Shown: positions 1-5,493, counted from the stretch's first letter. The stretch: DNA of 5,606 nucleotides from DAOOKJ01 sp035385585 (GCA_035385585.1 DAOOKJ010000017.1:1-5606), one strand, 5' to 3'. Program-made: numbers and translations. Notes: generated by a model from the sequence alone, not told the origin.

Positions 1-2
1 CA

Positions 3-125
3 AGAACTGAAATAGAAACCAGATGGAGGGGTCCCATACATATATATAAAATATTTTCAAGGTTCTTTTGGGCTGCGATAGAACGGTTACAAACCCTGTT
101 GCAGTTGTTTATACACAAATGTTAG
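3..125 (+). CDS. possible C-terminal end of an unidentified gene (partial, left edge)
   Basis: A frame open from the left edge runs for 40 codons and stops with TAG at 123-125. It has no start in the window, so it would be the tail of a gene beginning further left. The residues include RTEIETRWRGP near the edge, then an aromatic and leucine-rich stretch (FFWAAIERLQTLLQLF). I do not recognise the family. Support is indirect: this stretch is visibly richer in G and C than bases 126-318, and a weak hairpin with a short T run follows the stop. Against it, 40 codons can stay open by chance, and part of the stretch could be structured non-coding sequence instead (CTGC at 74-77 can pair with GCAG further on). 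Treat as a candidate only. Confidence 0.22.
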   Translation, partial: RTEIETRWRGPIHIYKIFSRFFWAAIERLQTLLQLFIHKC

Positions 126-131
126 CATTTT

Positions 132-150
132 AAGATTAGCAAATAATCTT
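132..150 (+). terminator. weak hairpin after the left-edge frame, possible terminator
   Basis: AAGATTA (132-138) pairs perfectly with TAATCTT (144-150) around a 5-nt GCAAA loop, and TT follows so that the T run is four long. The stem is only 7 bp and mostly A-T, so it is weak as an intrinsic terminator. Its place 7 nt after the stop at 125 is what makes it worth listing. Confidence 0.25.
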
Positions 151-197
151 TTAGTTGTCAAACAAAAATTAGAAAAATGACCAAAATTGTTAAACTC

Positions 198-225
198 TTG
201 ACAAACTGAAATTAGGCTTTAAAAT
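198..225 (+). promoter_or_regulatory. sigma-70-type promoter for rubredoxin
   Basis: A perfect -35 TTGACA (198-203) is followed after 16 nt by TAAAAT (220-225), which matches five of six bases of the -10 consensus. Transcription would start near 232 and give a leader of about 87 nt. A second -10-like box, TATACT (227-232), sits 23 nt from the -35 and is too far away to pair with it. Confidence 0.6.
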
Positions 226-257
226 ATATACTAAAATGAAAATTACCTTTATTTTTG

Positions 258-289
258 GGTCGATACCTTAAAAGCTAATTCTTTTAAGG
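258..289 (+). promoter_or_regulatory. hairpin in the rubredoxin 5' leader
   Basis: CCTTAAAAG (266-274) and CTTTTAAGG (281-289) form a perfect 9-bp stem with a 6-nt loop. No T run follows (CTTAGTG comes next), so it is not an intrinsic terminator for + strand transcription. GGTCGA (258-263) lies 2 nt before the stem. The HU leader has the same hexamer before its hairpin. The role is unknown; mRNA stability or control of translation are possibilities. Confidence 0.5.
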
Positions 290-318
290 CTTAGTGTTAA
301 AAATTAATTTAAATAAAA

Positions 319-513
319 ATGAAATACAAATGTAGTGCTTGCGGCCATATTTATAATGAAGCCGAGGAAGACGTAAAGTTTGCGGATTTGAAGGAAGATT
401 GGGTTTGCCCGAAATGCGGCGCGCCGAAAGAAGCCTTTGAATTAGAAGAAAATAGCGATGAAGATTATTATGGTGAAGATATAGAGTCTGAATCAGATGA
501 AGATTTGATATAA
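319..513 (+). CDS. rubredoxin, short-loop form with acidic C-terminal tail
   Basis: This 64-residue cytoplasmic protein is predicted to carry one electron on a single Fe(SCys)4 centre. Two iron-binding knuckles are visible: Cys5-x-x-Cys8-Gly and Cys30-Pro-x-Cys33-Gly. The family signature DWVCPKCGAPK lies at residues 27-37. Classical rubredoxins have about 29 residues between the second and third cysteines; here there are only 21, so the loop between the knuckles is shortened. Some short rubredoxins, such as that of Desulfovibrio desulfuricans 27774, are known to have a similar deletion. After the fold ends near residue 42 comes a tail very rich in Asp and Glu, to residue 64, which is not part of the usual domain. 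No Shine-Dalgarno sequence precedes the ATG, only AAATAAAA, but MKYKC is the normal rubredoxin beginning, so the start is secure. No redox partner is encoded nearby. Terminators and its own promoter suggest a single-gene transcript. A rubredoxin-like zinc ribbon is the main alternative. Confidence 0.88.
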   Translation: MKYKCSACGHIYNEAEEDVKFADLKEDWVCPKCGAPKEAFELEENSDEDYYGEDIESESDEDLI

Positions 514-531
514 CTTAAATTTGTTTAAATT

Positions 532-565
532 AAAAGCCACTCTTTAAATCTCAGGAGTGGTTTTT
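532..565. terminator. bidirectional terminator between rubredoxin and gpmI
   Basis: CCACTC (537-542) pairs with GAGTGG (555-560). The stem extends through a G-T pair and AAAA (532-535) with TTTT (562-565), giving 11 bp around a 12-nt loop. A T run follows on the + strand, and the flanking A run gives the T run on the - strand. It lies between two convergent stop codons, so it probably ends both transcripts. Confidence 0.85.
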
Positions 566-582
566 AATTTTATGTTTTATAT

Positions 583-2187
583 TTATTTTCTATCAGGGTA
601 AATTCCTAAAAGAGGCAATAAACTTTGACCAGTCATCTCTTGAGGAATTTTTAAATCAAAAAGATTTAAAATAGTTGGTGCCACATCAGCCAGCATTCCC
701 CCGGCAGTTCTTTCTATATTTTTGATTTCTTCGTCAGTTCGAGGGGTTTGTCTTTTGTATTGATTGTCTACCAAATAAAAAGGGACGGGGTTTACATCGT
801 GTTCTGTTTCTATTTCACCAGTATAAGGATTAGTCATTCTCTCAAGGTTGCCGTGGTCAGCGGTGATTAAAAAGGTATAATTATAATTTAATCCTCGGCT
901 GACTATTTTTTGGATTTCTTTATCAACAATTTCAGCCGCGGCTATTCCTGCTTCAAGATTACCGGTATGACCTATTAAATCAGGATTAGCATAGTTAATT
1001 AGAATGAAATCATAAATATTTTCTTCAAAAGCCTGAAGCAGCCTCTCACTGACTTTTTCTGCCATCAATTCGGGATAATCTTTCAAGTGCAAGGTTTTAA
1101 GCGAAGGGATAATTACCCAATATTCGCCTGGATAAGGTTCTTCTTTTAAGCCATCAAAAAAATAAGTGACATGGGCATACTTTTCTGATTCAGCCAAATG
1201 CAGTTGTCTTTTTTGATTTTCTGACAAGACTTTTGCCAGACAAGTAGAGATTTTTTGCGGAGGAAATGCCACTAAAACATTGAAATCCTTTCGATACTGA
1301 GTCATTGTGCTGATTTTTAGTCTTTCAAACCGCTTTACTTCAAATTGGTTGAAATATGGGTCAACAAAAACTTCTACTAATTGTCTCATTCTTTCTTCTC
1401 GAAAATTGAAAAAGATTATTCCGTCTTCTTCTTTTATAAGCTTTGAAGAAATGTCTTCATTAGAAGGATTAATGATTGCTGGGATAATAAATTCATCGGT
1501 AATATTTTCTTTATACGAGTTATCAAGATAATCTATTGGATTGGTGGCAATTTTACCCTTGCCAAAAATAATTAAGTCATAAACTTTTTGTGTTCGGTTG
1601 TAATTTTTATCTCTATCCATGCCATAAAATCTGCCGCTTAAGGAGGCAATTTTAGCATTTGGTCTATTTTCTAAATCGAGGTAAAGTTTCCTTAACAAAT
1701 TTTTAGCAGCAGTGGGAGGAGAATCCCGACCGTCAGTAAAGAGATGAAGATTTATTTTTTTTATATTCCATTGTAAGGCTAAATCAATCAAGGCCAGAAG
1801 ATGTTCATAGGAGCTATGAACCAAGGCTTCGCTTAAAAGGCCAATTAAATGCAAAGAACTATTTTTTTCTTTGACATAGCGGCAAGTTTCAACTAAAGCC
1901 GGATTCTGAAAGAAAGTTTTGTTATTAATTGCTTGAGAGATTCTTACTGAGTATTGATAAATAATTTGCCCTGTACCTAGAGTTAAATGCCCAACTTCAC
2001 TATTTCCGGCTTCGTTAAATGGTAAACCAACTGCAATTCCTGAAGCTTGCAAAGTGGTTGAAGGATAAAATTTTTTGATTTCTTTAATAAAAGGAGTCTT
2101 TGCTTGATAGATAGCATTGGAGAAATCTTCGCGGCCAATTCCCCAACCATCTAAAATTACCAAACAAATTTTTGAACTTAAAGGCAT
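583..2187 (-). CDS. gpmI: 2,3-bisphosphoglycerate-independent phosphoglycerate mutase
   Basis: The enzyme interconverts 3-phosphoglycerate and 2-phosphoglycerate in glycolysis and gluconeogenesis, using two Mn ions and a phosphoserine intermediate in the cytoplasm. At 534 residues it is slightly longer than the usual 510-515. It belongs to the alkaline phosphatase superfamily. Metal and catalytic residues known from the Geobacillus enzyme fall at nearly the same numbers: Asp13, nucleophile Ser63 in GNSEVGH, Lys336 in SEKYAHVTYFF, Asp403 and His407 in NPDLIGHTG, Asp444-His445 in TADHGN, and His463 in TEHDVNPVPF. Substrate-binding motifs include TDGRDSPP (151-158), GRFYGMDRD (185-193) and FNFREERMRQ (260-269). 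The last differs a little from the common FNFRxDRxRQ. Nothing catalytic is missing. The ATG matches the usual family start (short lead, then LVILDGWG). There is no Shine-Dalgarno sequence upstream. The gene is monocistronic, with its own promoter and the shared terminator at 532-565. Confidence 0.97.
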   Translation of the reverse strand: MPLSSKICLVILDGWGIGREDFSNAIYQAKTPFIKEIKKFYPSTTLQASGIAVGLPFNEAGNSEVGHLTLGTGQIIYQYSVRISQAINNKTFFQNPALVETCRYVKEKNSSLHLIGLLSEALVHSSYEHLLALIDLALQWNIKKINLHLFTDGRDSPPTAAKNLLRKLYLDLENRPNAKIASLSGRFYGMDRDKNYNRTQKVYDLIIFGKGKIATNPIDYLDNSYKENITDEFIIPAIINPSNEDISSKLIKEEDGIIFFNFREERMRQLVEVFVDPYFNQFEVKRFERLKISTMTQYRKDFNVLVAFPPQKISTCLAKVLSENQKRQLHLAESEKYAHVTYFFDGLKEEPYPGEYWVIIPSLKTLHLKDYPELMAEKVSERLLQAFEENIYDFILINYANPDLIGHTGNLEAGIAAAEIVDKEIQKIVSRGLNYNYTFLITADHGNLERMTNPYTGEIETEHDVNPVPFYLVDNQYKRQTPRTDEEIKNIERTAGGMLADVAPTILNLFDLKIPQEMTGQSLLPLLGIYPDRK

Positions 2188-2227
2188 AAGAAATTAACTT
2201 ACAACTTATAATTAATAACTCTATTTT

Positions 2228-2256
2228 ATTATACTCCTTTTGAAATGTTTTGGAAA
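2228..2256 (-). promoter_or_regulatory. promoter for gpmI
   Basis: On the - strand a perfect -10 TATAAT occupies 2233-2228. A poor -35, TTTCCA (2256-2251), lies 17 nt upstream. Transcription would start near 2221, leaving a leader of about 34 nt. The -10 is convincing; the -35 is weak, so strength or an activator requirement cannot be judged. Confidence 0.55.
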
Positions 2257-2260
2257 ATTT

Positions 2261-2289
2261 TTGACAAAGACAAAACAGTTTGCTATAAT
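2261..2289 (+). promoter_or_regulatory. strong consensus promoter for rny
   Basis: TTGACA (2261-2266) and TATAAT (2284-2289) are both perfect and separated by the ideal 17 nt. A TG at 2281-2282 just before the -10 (TGC-TATAAT) also fits the extended -10 pattern. The start point would be near 2296, about 240 nt before the rny ATG. This is the best promoter in the window. Its -35 lies only 4 nt from the -35 of the divergent gpmI promoter. Confidence 0.88.
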
Positions 2290-2384
2290 GGAAAAGTTTG
2301 TTGAAATAAATGGTTGAAAAAAATTAATTTTGACAGTTATTCTCGTGGTTTTCGCTATTTAAGATTAGATTTCGGAGCATTGAG

Positions 2385-2389
2385 AGAGG
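2385..2389 (+). promoter_or_regulatory. Shine-Dalgarno-like site for the leader ORF
   Basis: AGAGG (2385-2389), within GAGAGAGG, lies 9 nt before the ATG at 2399. None of the five main genes in the window shows such a site, which makes this one stand out and is the main reason to take the small ORF seriously. Confidence 0.45.
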
Positions 2390-2398
2390 TTTAAAGCT

Positions 2399-2497
2399 AT
2401 GAAATTTTCTATTTTTTCACTCTTTTTGTTTATTCTTTCTTTTGTTGGAGCCAAATTTAAACTGGCTTTTTTAGAGTTTAATTCCGGATTAATATAA
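2399..2497 (+). CDS. small hydrophobic leader peptide ORF upstream of rny (hypothetical)
   Basis: The ORF has 32 codons from ATG at 2399 to TAA at 2495-2497, ending 40 nt before rny. The peptide begins MK, then a run of about 15 hydrophobic residues rich in Phe and Leu (FSIFSLFLFILSFVGA), then KFK and a short tail. This resembles a signal peptide, with a possible cleavage after VGA, or a single membrane-spanning small protein. An in-frame TGA at 2381-2383 means no longer form starts upstream. I do not recognise a family. Possible roles are a small membrane protein made with RNase Y, which is itself membrane-anchored, or a leader peptide whose translation controls transcription or translation of rny. 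T-rich DNA gives Phe/Leu-rich frames by chance, so the coding status is uncertain. Confidence 0.35.
   Translation: MKFSIFSLFLFILSFVGAKFKLAFLEFNSGLI
2449..2472 (+). terminator. terminator-like hairpin inside the rny leader (candidate attenuator)
   Basis: AGCCA (2449-2453) pairs with TGGCT (2463-2467) around a 9-nt loop. Two G-T pairs (2447-2448 with 2468-2469) can extend it. The right arm runs straight into six T residues (2467-2472). The stem is short, so termination would be partial at best. It lies within the small leader ORF, so ribosomes on that ORF would melt it. This is the usual geometry for coupling translation to termination, but function is inferred. Confidence 0.4.
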
Positions 2498-2537
2498 GTT
2501 TTATATAAGAACCTGAGATAAACTGTCATTTACTATT

Positions 2538-4058
2538 ATGACTATTTTTTTATTTATAATAATTTCTGTTTTAGCAGGTATCCTTTTAGGATATTTCATT
2601 AGGCAGAGTTTAGCCCAAAAGCAGGCTAATTCAATAGAGGCGAAATTAAAAATTCGTTTGGAGAAAGTTAAAGAAGAAGCAAAAAATTTAGTTGCTGAAG
2701 CAAAAGAAAAAGCGGATAAAATTTTAGAAGAAGCCCGTGAAGAGGAGAAAAAGCGGAAGAATCAGTTAAATAAATTAGAAGAAAGATTGATGGAAAGGGA
2801 AACGCTTTTGGATAAAAGGCAATTAGATTTAGACGAGAAAGAAAAAGAAATCAAAGATATCTACGAAAAAATTCAAAATTTGAAGACTGAGTTAGAAAAT
2901 TTAAAAAATTCAGAATTAGAAACTTTGGAAAAGATCGCAAAAATGACGATTACAGAAGCTAAAAATGAACTTTTTGAGAGATTAGAAAAAGAGCATCAAG
3001 CAGAAATTTTAGAACTTTTGCGAAAATATGAAGATTCAAACAAAGAAGAATTAGAAAAAAAGGCAAGAGAAATAATGGCCTCAGCCATTGAAAGATATGC
3101 CCATTCTAATGTAAGTGAAGTGACGACTTCTATTGTTGATTTACCCTCCGATGATATAAAAGGAAAAATTATTGGCCGGGAAGGAAGAAATATTAGACAT
3201 TTTGAGAAATTAACCGGGGTAGAGCTAATAATTGATGATTCACCTTCAACGATTATTCTTTCAAGCTTTGATCCGGTAAGAAGGGAAATTTCAAAATTGG
3301 CATTAGAAAAATTAATAGCTGATGGCAGAATTCAGCCGGCAAAAATAGAAGAGAAAGTTTTGGAGGCTCAAGCAGAAATAAGGGATGAGATTAAAAAAGC
3401 AGGTGAAGAAGCAGTTTATGAAGCAGGAATTTTGGATTTACCCCCAGAAATAGTGCATCTATTAGGCCGTTTGAAATTTAGAACGAGTTACGGTCAAAAT
3501 GCTTTAGCTCATTCTTTGGAGGTTTGTTTAATAAGCAGCGCCTTGGCATCTGAATTGGGCGCCAATGTTGAAATTGCTAAAAAGGCAGGGCTTTTACATG
3601 ATATTGGGAAAGCGGTGGATCAAGAAATAGAAGGTACCCATTTAGAACTAGGCAGAAGGATTCTTCAAAAATATCAAATATCTGAAGAAATAGTCAAAGC
3701 AATGCAATCTCATCATGGAGATTATCCGGCTGAAACTCTTGAAGCTGTAATTGTTAATGCCAGTGATGCTATATCTGCTTCACGACCAGGGGCAAGAAAA
3801 GACAATTTAGAAGCCTACCTAAAAAGATTAGCTAATTTGGAAGAAATTGCCGCTTCTTTCGAGGGAGTAGAAAAAGCCTATGCAATTTCTGGAGGGAGAG
3901 AATTGCGAGTTTTTGTTTTTCCTGAAAAAATAGACGATTTACAGGCCTTCAAGTTGGCCCAAAATATTGTCAAGCGGATAGAATCTGAATTAAAATATCC
4001 GGGAGAAATTAAAGTAACGGTTATTAGGGAGACAAGAGTCATTGAAGTTGCTCGCTAA
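2538..4058 (+). CDS. rny: ribonuclease Y
   Basis: RNase Y is a membrane-anchored endoribonuclease that begins decay of many mRNAs, typically at 5'-monophosphorylated single-stranded sites, and acts as a scaffold for the degradosome in Firmicutes. All domains are present in the usual order. A transmembrane helix spans residues 2-20. A long charged coiled coil follows from about 25 to 185. The KH RNA-binding domain contains IIGREGRN (211-218). The HD-type metal-dependent catalytic domain has His325, the His354-Asp355 pair in LLHDIGKA, His392-His393 and Asp410. At 506 residues it is close to the 520 of Bacillus subtilis, with no truncation. The start is clear because the anchor begins immediately, although no Shine-Dalgarno sequence precedes the ATG. 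A consensus promoter and a long leader lie upstream. No terminator separates it from HU 112 nt downstream, so some read-through into that gene is likely. Confidence 0.97.
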   Translation: MTIFLFIIISVLAGILLGYFIRQSLAQKQANSIEAKLKIRLEKVKEEAKNLVAEAKEKADKILEEAREEEKKRKNQLNKLEERLMERETLLDKRQLDLDEKEKEIKDIYEKIQNLKTELENLKNSELETLEKIAKMTITEAKNELFERLEKEHQAEILELLRKYEDSNKEELEKKAREIMASAIERYAHSNVSEVTTSIVDLPSDDIKGKIIGREGRNIRHFEKLTGVELIIDDSPSTIILSSFDPVRREISKLALEKLIADGRIQPAKIEEKVLEAQAEIRDEIKKAGEEAVYEAGILDLPPEIVHLLGRLKFRTSYGQNALAHSLEVCLISSALASELGANVEIAKKAGLLHDIGKAVDQEIEGTHLELGRRILQKYQISEEIVKAMQSHHGDYPAETLEAVIVNASDAISASRPGARKDNLEAYLKRLANLEEIAASFEGVEKAYAISGGRELRVFVFPEKIDDLQAFKLAQNIVKRIESELKYPGEIKVTVIRETRVIEVAR

Positions 4059-4073
4059 AATAATAATAAAATA

Positions 4074-4107
4074 TTGTTTGACAAGAAAGAGTGTGCTATA
4101 ATACTAT
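4074..4107 (+). promoter_or_regulatory. promoter for the HU gene
   Basis: A perfect TATAAT (4097-4102), preceded by TGC as in an extended -10, lies 17 nt after the poor -35 TTGTTT (4074-4079). A perfect TTGACA (4078-4083) is only 13 nt from that TATAAT, but 18 nt from TACTAT (4102-4107), a four-of-six -10. Either pairing, or the extended -10 alone, could serve. The transcript start would fall near 4109-4114, leaving a leader of about 60 nt. Confidence 0.65.
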
Positions 4108-4117
4108 ATATTTAAAA

Positions 4118-4155
4118 GGTCGAACATTTCTTCAGTCCCGAGGGGCTGAAAAAAT
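4118..4155 (+). promoter_or_regulatory. hairpin in the HU 5' leader
   Basis: TTCAGTCC (4131-4138) pairs with GGGCTGAA (4143-4150), one pair being G-T, around the tetraloop CGAG. Past one mismatch the stem can extend with ATTT (4126-4129) and AAAT (4152-4155). A-rich sequence, not a T run, follows, so it is not a terminator for the + strand. GGTCGA (4118-4123) lies just upstream. The hairpin ends about 15-20 nt before the ATG and could affect mRNA stability or ribosome entry. Confidence 0.5.
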
Positions 4156-4170
4156 TTAAAAAATAAAAAT

Positions 4171-4440
4171 ATGACAAAAGAGGGATTAATCGAAGCAGTT
4201 GCTTCAAAAGCCTGTTCTAAAAAAGAGGCAAGTGATATAGTTAACGAGGTTTTTGATTTAATTACCAAAGCCCTATCTAAGGGGGAAGATGTGGTAATTA
4301 CTGGTTTTGGAACTTTTAGCGCTAAAAAAAGAGCAGCCCGGCAAGGAGTTAATCCTAAAACCGGAGAAAAGATTAGTATTCCTGCAATGACGGTACCAAA
4401 ATTTAAAGCAGGAAAAGGATTAAAAGAGGCCGTTAAATAA
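4171..4440 (+). CDS. hup: HU-family DNA-binding protein
   Basis: HU is a small, basic nucleoid protein that binds DNA as a dimer, bends it and helps compaction, replication and repair. The 89 residues match the usual 90. An N-terminal helix-turn-helix dimer region (1-40) is followed by the family signature GFGTF (45-49). A basic beta arm (51-76) then carries NPKTGE (61-66) and Pro71, in the position of the proline that intercalates between base pairs in known HU-DNA complexes. The C-terminal helix ends KAGKGLKEAVK. Cys15 is an unusual residue but not at a DNA-contacting site. The start is fixed by MTKEGLIEAV, which aligns with HU N-termini. No Shine-Dalgarno sequence is present, only AAAATAAAAAT before the ATG. 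It has its own promoter and a very strong terminator, so a separate abundant transcript is likely, with some read-through from rny. An IHF-like relative cannot be excluded, but one homodimeric HU is simplest. Confidence 0.96.
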   Translation: MTKEGLIEAVASKACSKKEASDIVNEVFDLITKALSKGEDVVITGFGTFSAKKRAARQGVNPKTGEKISIPAMTVPKFKAGKGLKEAVK

Positions 4441-4445
4441 TAACC

Positions 4446-4484
4446 AAAAACAAAAACCCAGCGTAAAGCTGGGTTTTTGTTTTT
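4446..4484. terminator. strong bidirectional terminator between HU and the S1 gene
   Basis: A perfect 17-bp stem pairs 4446-4462 with 4468-4484 around a 5-nt GTAAA loop. The core is CCCAGC/GCTGGG, flanked by A-rich and T-rich arms that give T runs on either strand. It lies 5 nt after the HU stop and 13 nt beyond the stop of the convergent S1 gene, so it should end both transcripts. Confidence 0.95.
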
Positions 4485-4497
4485 CTATCTTATAACT

Positions 4498-5382
4498 TTA
4501 ATTTTCTTCTAAATTTTTTAGAGTAAGAGTAAGTCGATTATTTTTAGTGCTTGTAATTTTGGCTTTGACTATTTCCCCTTCTTTTAAAACTTTTTTGATA
4601 GAGTCGGCTCCTTTTGCCTCTTTTTGTTCTGCCAGCAGGTTTTTTTCTTCTCGACTCTGTAGTTTTTCTAAAGGAATTTCTGAAATATGAATTAAAGCAT
4701 CAATAGGGAAAGGAGTATTTTGTAAAGTTGCGAAGGCGCCAAAGTCAACTATTTTAGTAATCTTGGCCTCAACCAAGTCACCGACTTTGAAATTTTTAAC
4801 GAACTCATTAATTTTATCCTGTTCTACTAATTTTTCAGAAAAAATTAATTTAGAAGTATTCTGATCTAAATCCAAAATTTTGATTTTAATTTCTTGGCCA
4901 ATCAAGTTTTTTAATTTTCCAAGAATTTTTTCTTTATCAGCGTTTTCAACGCGGGGATAATGCTCCAAAGATAATTGCGATACAGGCAAAAACCCTGTCA
5001 CCCCTTCTATCTTTCCTATTAAGCCACCAGCATTTGCTTCAGAAATTAAAAGCGAAACAACTTGATTTTCTTCTTTTATCTTTTTTAATTTTTCCCAAGA
5101 TTGGGAAAGATTTATTTCTTCAAAAGTAGCCTCTATTAAGCCCATTTCGTTTTCTCTTTCTAGCACTCTTATTACCAACTCATTTCCAACCTCGATATTT
5201 TTAATCATTTCCTTCGCCTGAGAAAACTGGGGACCTCTTATAATTCCTGTTCCATAAGGAGATAGATCCACTAATAAAAAATGACCGCTTTTTTCCAAAA
5301 CTGTCGCTTTCAAACAAGTATTTTCTATTATTTCATTAGGAAATTGATATTTTTTTGATTTGATGAATGTTTGCTCTGCCAT
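4498..5382 (-). CDS. S1 RNA-binding domain protein, probably a short ribosomal protein S1
   Basis: This 294-residue protein contains about three S1 (OB-fold) domains: residues 20-88 (divergent), 105-184 (with GLIGKIEGVTGFLPVSQLS), and 198-290 (with VGDLVEAKITKIVDFGAFATL and ALIHISEIP). S1 proteins bind single-stranded mRNA and help bring it to the 30S subunit. The second domain, with its GFLPVSQL signature, resembles the ribosome-proximal domains of S1, and the third resembles the canonical mRNA-binding repeats. Its length is about half that of the six-domain E. coli S1 and nearer the shorter forms of other phyla. The third domain is split by a charged insert near 242-263, before its last strands. 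The start is at MAEQTF; no Shine-Dalgarno sequence is visible, only TGTAAAAAA. It lies 39 nt downstream of tRNA-Phe on the same strand with no good promoter between, so it may be transcribed with the tRNAs. A general S1-domain RNA-binding protein is the alternative. Confidence 0.8.
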   Translation of the reverse strand: MAEQTFIKSKKYQFPNEIIENTCLKATVLEKSGHFLLVDLSPYGTGIIRGPQFSQAKEMIKNIEVGNELVIRVLERENEMGLIEATFEEINLSQSWEKLKKIKEENQVVSLLISEANAGGLIGKIEGVTGFLPVSQLSLEHYPRVENADKEKILGKLKNLIGQEIKIKILDLDQNTSKLIFSEKLVEQDKINEFVKNFKVGDLVEAKITKIVDFGAFATLQNTPFPIDALIHISEIPLEKLQSREEKNLLAEQKEAKGADSIKKVLKEGEIVKAKITSTKNNRLTLTLKNLEEN

Positions 5383-5421
5383 TTTTTTACATTTTTCGCT
5401 AAAAGTGAAATGTTAACGAAG

Positions 5422-5493
5422 TGCCGAGGCGGTGAATCGAACACCGGACGCCTTGCTCTTCAGGCAAGCGCTCTTCCACTGAGCTACCTCGGC
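5422..5493 (-). tRNA. tRNA-Phe (anticodon GAA)
   Basis: Read on the - strand the sequence folds as a full cloverleaf. The acceptor stem is GCCGAGG with CCTCGGC, the D arm GCTC/GAGC with a 7-nt loop, and the anticodon stem CTTGC/GCAAG with loop CTGAAGA, giving GAA. A 5-nt variable region and the T arm CGGTG-TTCGATT-CACCG follow. The discriminator is A (5422), and the next bases are CT, so CCA is not encoded and must be added by a nucleotidyltransferase. It lies between tRNA-Val and the S1 gene, all on the same strand. Confidence 0.96.

Larger units (their letters stand above)
126..318. other. AT-rich intergenic region before rubredoxin
   Basis: Apart from the weak hairpin at 132-150, the promoter near 198-225 and the leader hairpin at 266-289, I see nothing here. 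There is no convincing small ORF and no RNA gene fold. Its base composition is clearly more AT-rich than bases 1-125. Confidence 0.6.
2290..2537 (+). promoter_or_regulatory. long 5' leader of rny
   Basis: About 240 nt separate the consensus promoter from the rny start, far more than for the other genes here. The leader contains a 32-codon ORF with a Shine-Dalgarno-like sequence (2399-2497) and a terminator-like hairpin with a T run inside that ORF (2449-2472). A possible competing pairing is AAAGC (2393-2397) with GCTTT (2465-2469), which would take bases from the terminator stem. I do not recognise a known riboswitch class. That the leader regulates rny is an inference from these parts. Confidence 0.45.

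Noticed and set aside
1..47. A - strand ORF starting near 47 (MYGTPPSGFYF...) and running off the left edge
   Set aside because: Only about 13 codons are visible, there is no ribosome binding site or clear promoter, and the residues match no family I know.
1307..1531. Open frame on the + strand inside gpmI
   Set aside because: It lies wholly opposite a well-conserved enzyme, has low-complexity Ser/Ile-rich composition and no start signals, so it is a shadow of gpmI.
2330..2361. Second TTGACA in the rny leader as an internal promoter
   Set aside because: No good -10 lies at 16-18 nt; the nearest, TATTTA, is 20 nt away and poor.
2331..2528. Inverted repeat TGACAGTT (2331-2338) and AACTGTCA (2521-2528) bracketing the rny leader
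   Set aside because: An 8-bp match over this distance is expected about once by chance in a region this size, and it does not extend further.
4131..4150. HU leader hairpin as a terminator for rny
   Set aside because: The right arm is followed by AAAAAATTT on the + strand, not by a T run.
5390..5412. Hairpin between tRNA-Phe and the S1 gene as a terminator
   Set aside because: On the transcribed strand it has bulges and an A-C mismatch, and an A run rather than a T run follows.
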